Part shown: piece after piece, positions 14,275 through 14,591 of the stretch
Position numbering within the stretch: position 1 is the first letter of the stretch
How the letters are laid out: each line of letters opens with the position of its first letter
From: RGIG9115 sp045648165
Lineage (GTDB): Bacteria; Bacillota; Clostridia; UBA1381
Assembly (NCBI GenBank): GCA_045648165.1
Contig: JAZRNL010000003.1
Location: 1 to 14,591, forward strand
Reading direction: 5' to 3'
Length of the DNA stretch: 14,591 bases
Notes under the pieces: model-generated
Told to the model about the DNA's origin: nothing
The model's database searches: none
The model's input: the letters and a program-made list of their open reading frames with translations, nothing else
Program-made: the position numbers and the translations under genes

Positions 14275-14341
14275 TATTTTTTGGAATATAATCTGCTAAA
14301 GAAATTTTGTTGATTAATGCATAATAAAATTCAGGTAATAT

Positions 14342-14446
14342 ATGCCGATGGATTTGATTTATATATCTATTATGTACTTTTTGACGCGTAATGTGCAAAA
14401 AATTAAAGAGAGGGGTACAGAAATAAAAATGTTTAATACATCATAA
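14342..14446 (+). CDS. Possible short leader peptide (34 residues)
   Basis: ATG at 14342 opens a frame of 34 codons (MPMDLIYISIMYFLTRNVQK, then IKERGTEIKMFNTS) ending at TAA 14444-14446. It lies inside the long leader between the XRE-controlled promoter and the secreted-protein gene. The first half is hydrophobic and the second basic. There is no good ribosome site before it (only CAGGTA), so it may be chance. No similarity recognised. Confidence 0.2.
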   Translation: MPMDLIYISIMYFLTRNVQKIKERGTEIKMFNTS

Positions 14447-14499
14447 AAACATAACAAATAATATATTCATAACATTTTTCAAACGAAAGGAATAAGTAT

Positions 14500-14591
14500 A
14501 TGAAAAAAATAATTAGTTTGTTTTTAACTTTATGTATTACAATAACAATATTTTCGACACTTGCGTTAAATGTTTATGCAGAAAGTGGCAC
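14500..14591 (+). CDS. Secreted protein, N-terminal part only (cut by the window edge)
   Basis: Thirty codons are visible: a signal peptide starting MKKIISLFLTLCITITIFST, with a charged KK start, a hydrophobic core and a signal-peptidase site after Ala27 (NVYA|ESG). AAAGGAA lies 7 nt before the ATG at 14500. Everything beyond is outside the window, so the function is unknown. Its long leader starts at the promoter covered by the XRE operator, so it is probably controlled by the neighbouring repressor. Confidence 0.75.
   Translation, partial: MKKIISLFLTLCITITIFSTLALNVYAESG

Noticed and set aside
1..14591. CRISPR array, tRNA/rRNA gene, IS element or prophage
   Set aside because: No regularly spaced repeats, no tRNA-like clover arms, no transposase or phage structural genes were seen on either strand.

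Overview
The window is chromosomal DNA from an AT-rich, low-GC Gram-positive strict anaerobe, most likely a gut or rumen Clostridia of the Oscillospiraceae/Ruminococcaceae type. Supporting signs are consensus SigA promoters (TTGACA-17-TATAAT), strong AGGAGG ribosome sites with frequent TTG starts, a glycyl-radical activase, rubrerythrin, a ferredoxin-thioredoxin-reductase-like protein, an ECF sigma/zinc anti-sigma pair, and a SigB/SigF-type sigma factor. No tRNA, rRNA, CRISPR array, IS element or prophage was seen. The taxonomic assignment is inference.

Layout. (a) 1-4348 is the 3' part of a very large, probably secreted esterase: a carbohydrate-binding-like N-terminus (open at the window edge), three tandem LamG-like modules and a C-terminal sialate-O-acetylesterase (SASA/SGNH) domain, ended by a strong terminator. 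(b) 4392-5102 is a gene-poor stretch with an MFS permease remnant on the minus strand, a perfect SigA promoter, and decayed reading-frame pieces in the leader of the next gene. (c) 5103-6008 is a glycyl-radical-enzyme activase with no glycyl radical enzyme beside it. (d) 6299-7378 is a compact cassette of FTR-like protein, thioredoxin and rubrerythrin, which reads as a ferredoxin-driven peroxide defence route. (e) 7572-9248 (minus) is an ECF sigma factor followed by its membrane anti-sigma factor. Divergent from it, 9481-11386 (plus) holds a single-pass membrane protein of unknown function, a SigB/SigF-like sigma factor and a GNAT acetyltransferase. Each sigma gene therefore sits next to a one-pass membrane protein, and the two units share a promoter region. 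(f) 11430-11801 is an unusually structured convergent intergenic region. (g) 11802-13169 (minus) is a sodium:neurotransmitter-type symporter. (h) 13273-13871 (minus) holds two small overlapping membrane proteins. (i) 13934-14191 (minus) is an XRE-family repressor, divergent from a secreted protein that begins at 14500 and runs off the right edge. A perfect 9-3-9 dyad plus a third half-site lies exactly on the promoter between them.

The points most worth following are the XRE operator architecture, the two back-to-back sigma/membrane-protein modules, the FTR-Trx-rubrerythrin cassette and the structured region 11530-11770. Most genes belong to known families. The novelty, if any, is in how they are combined and in the intergenic structures.
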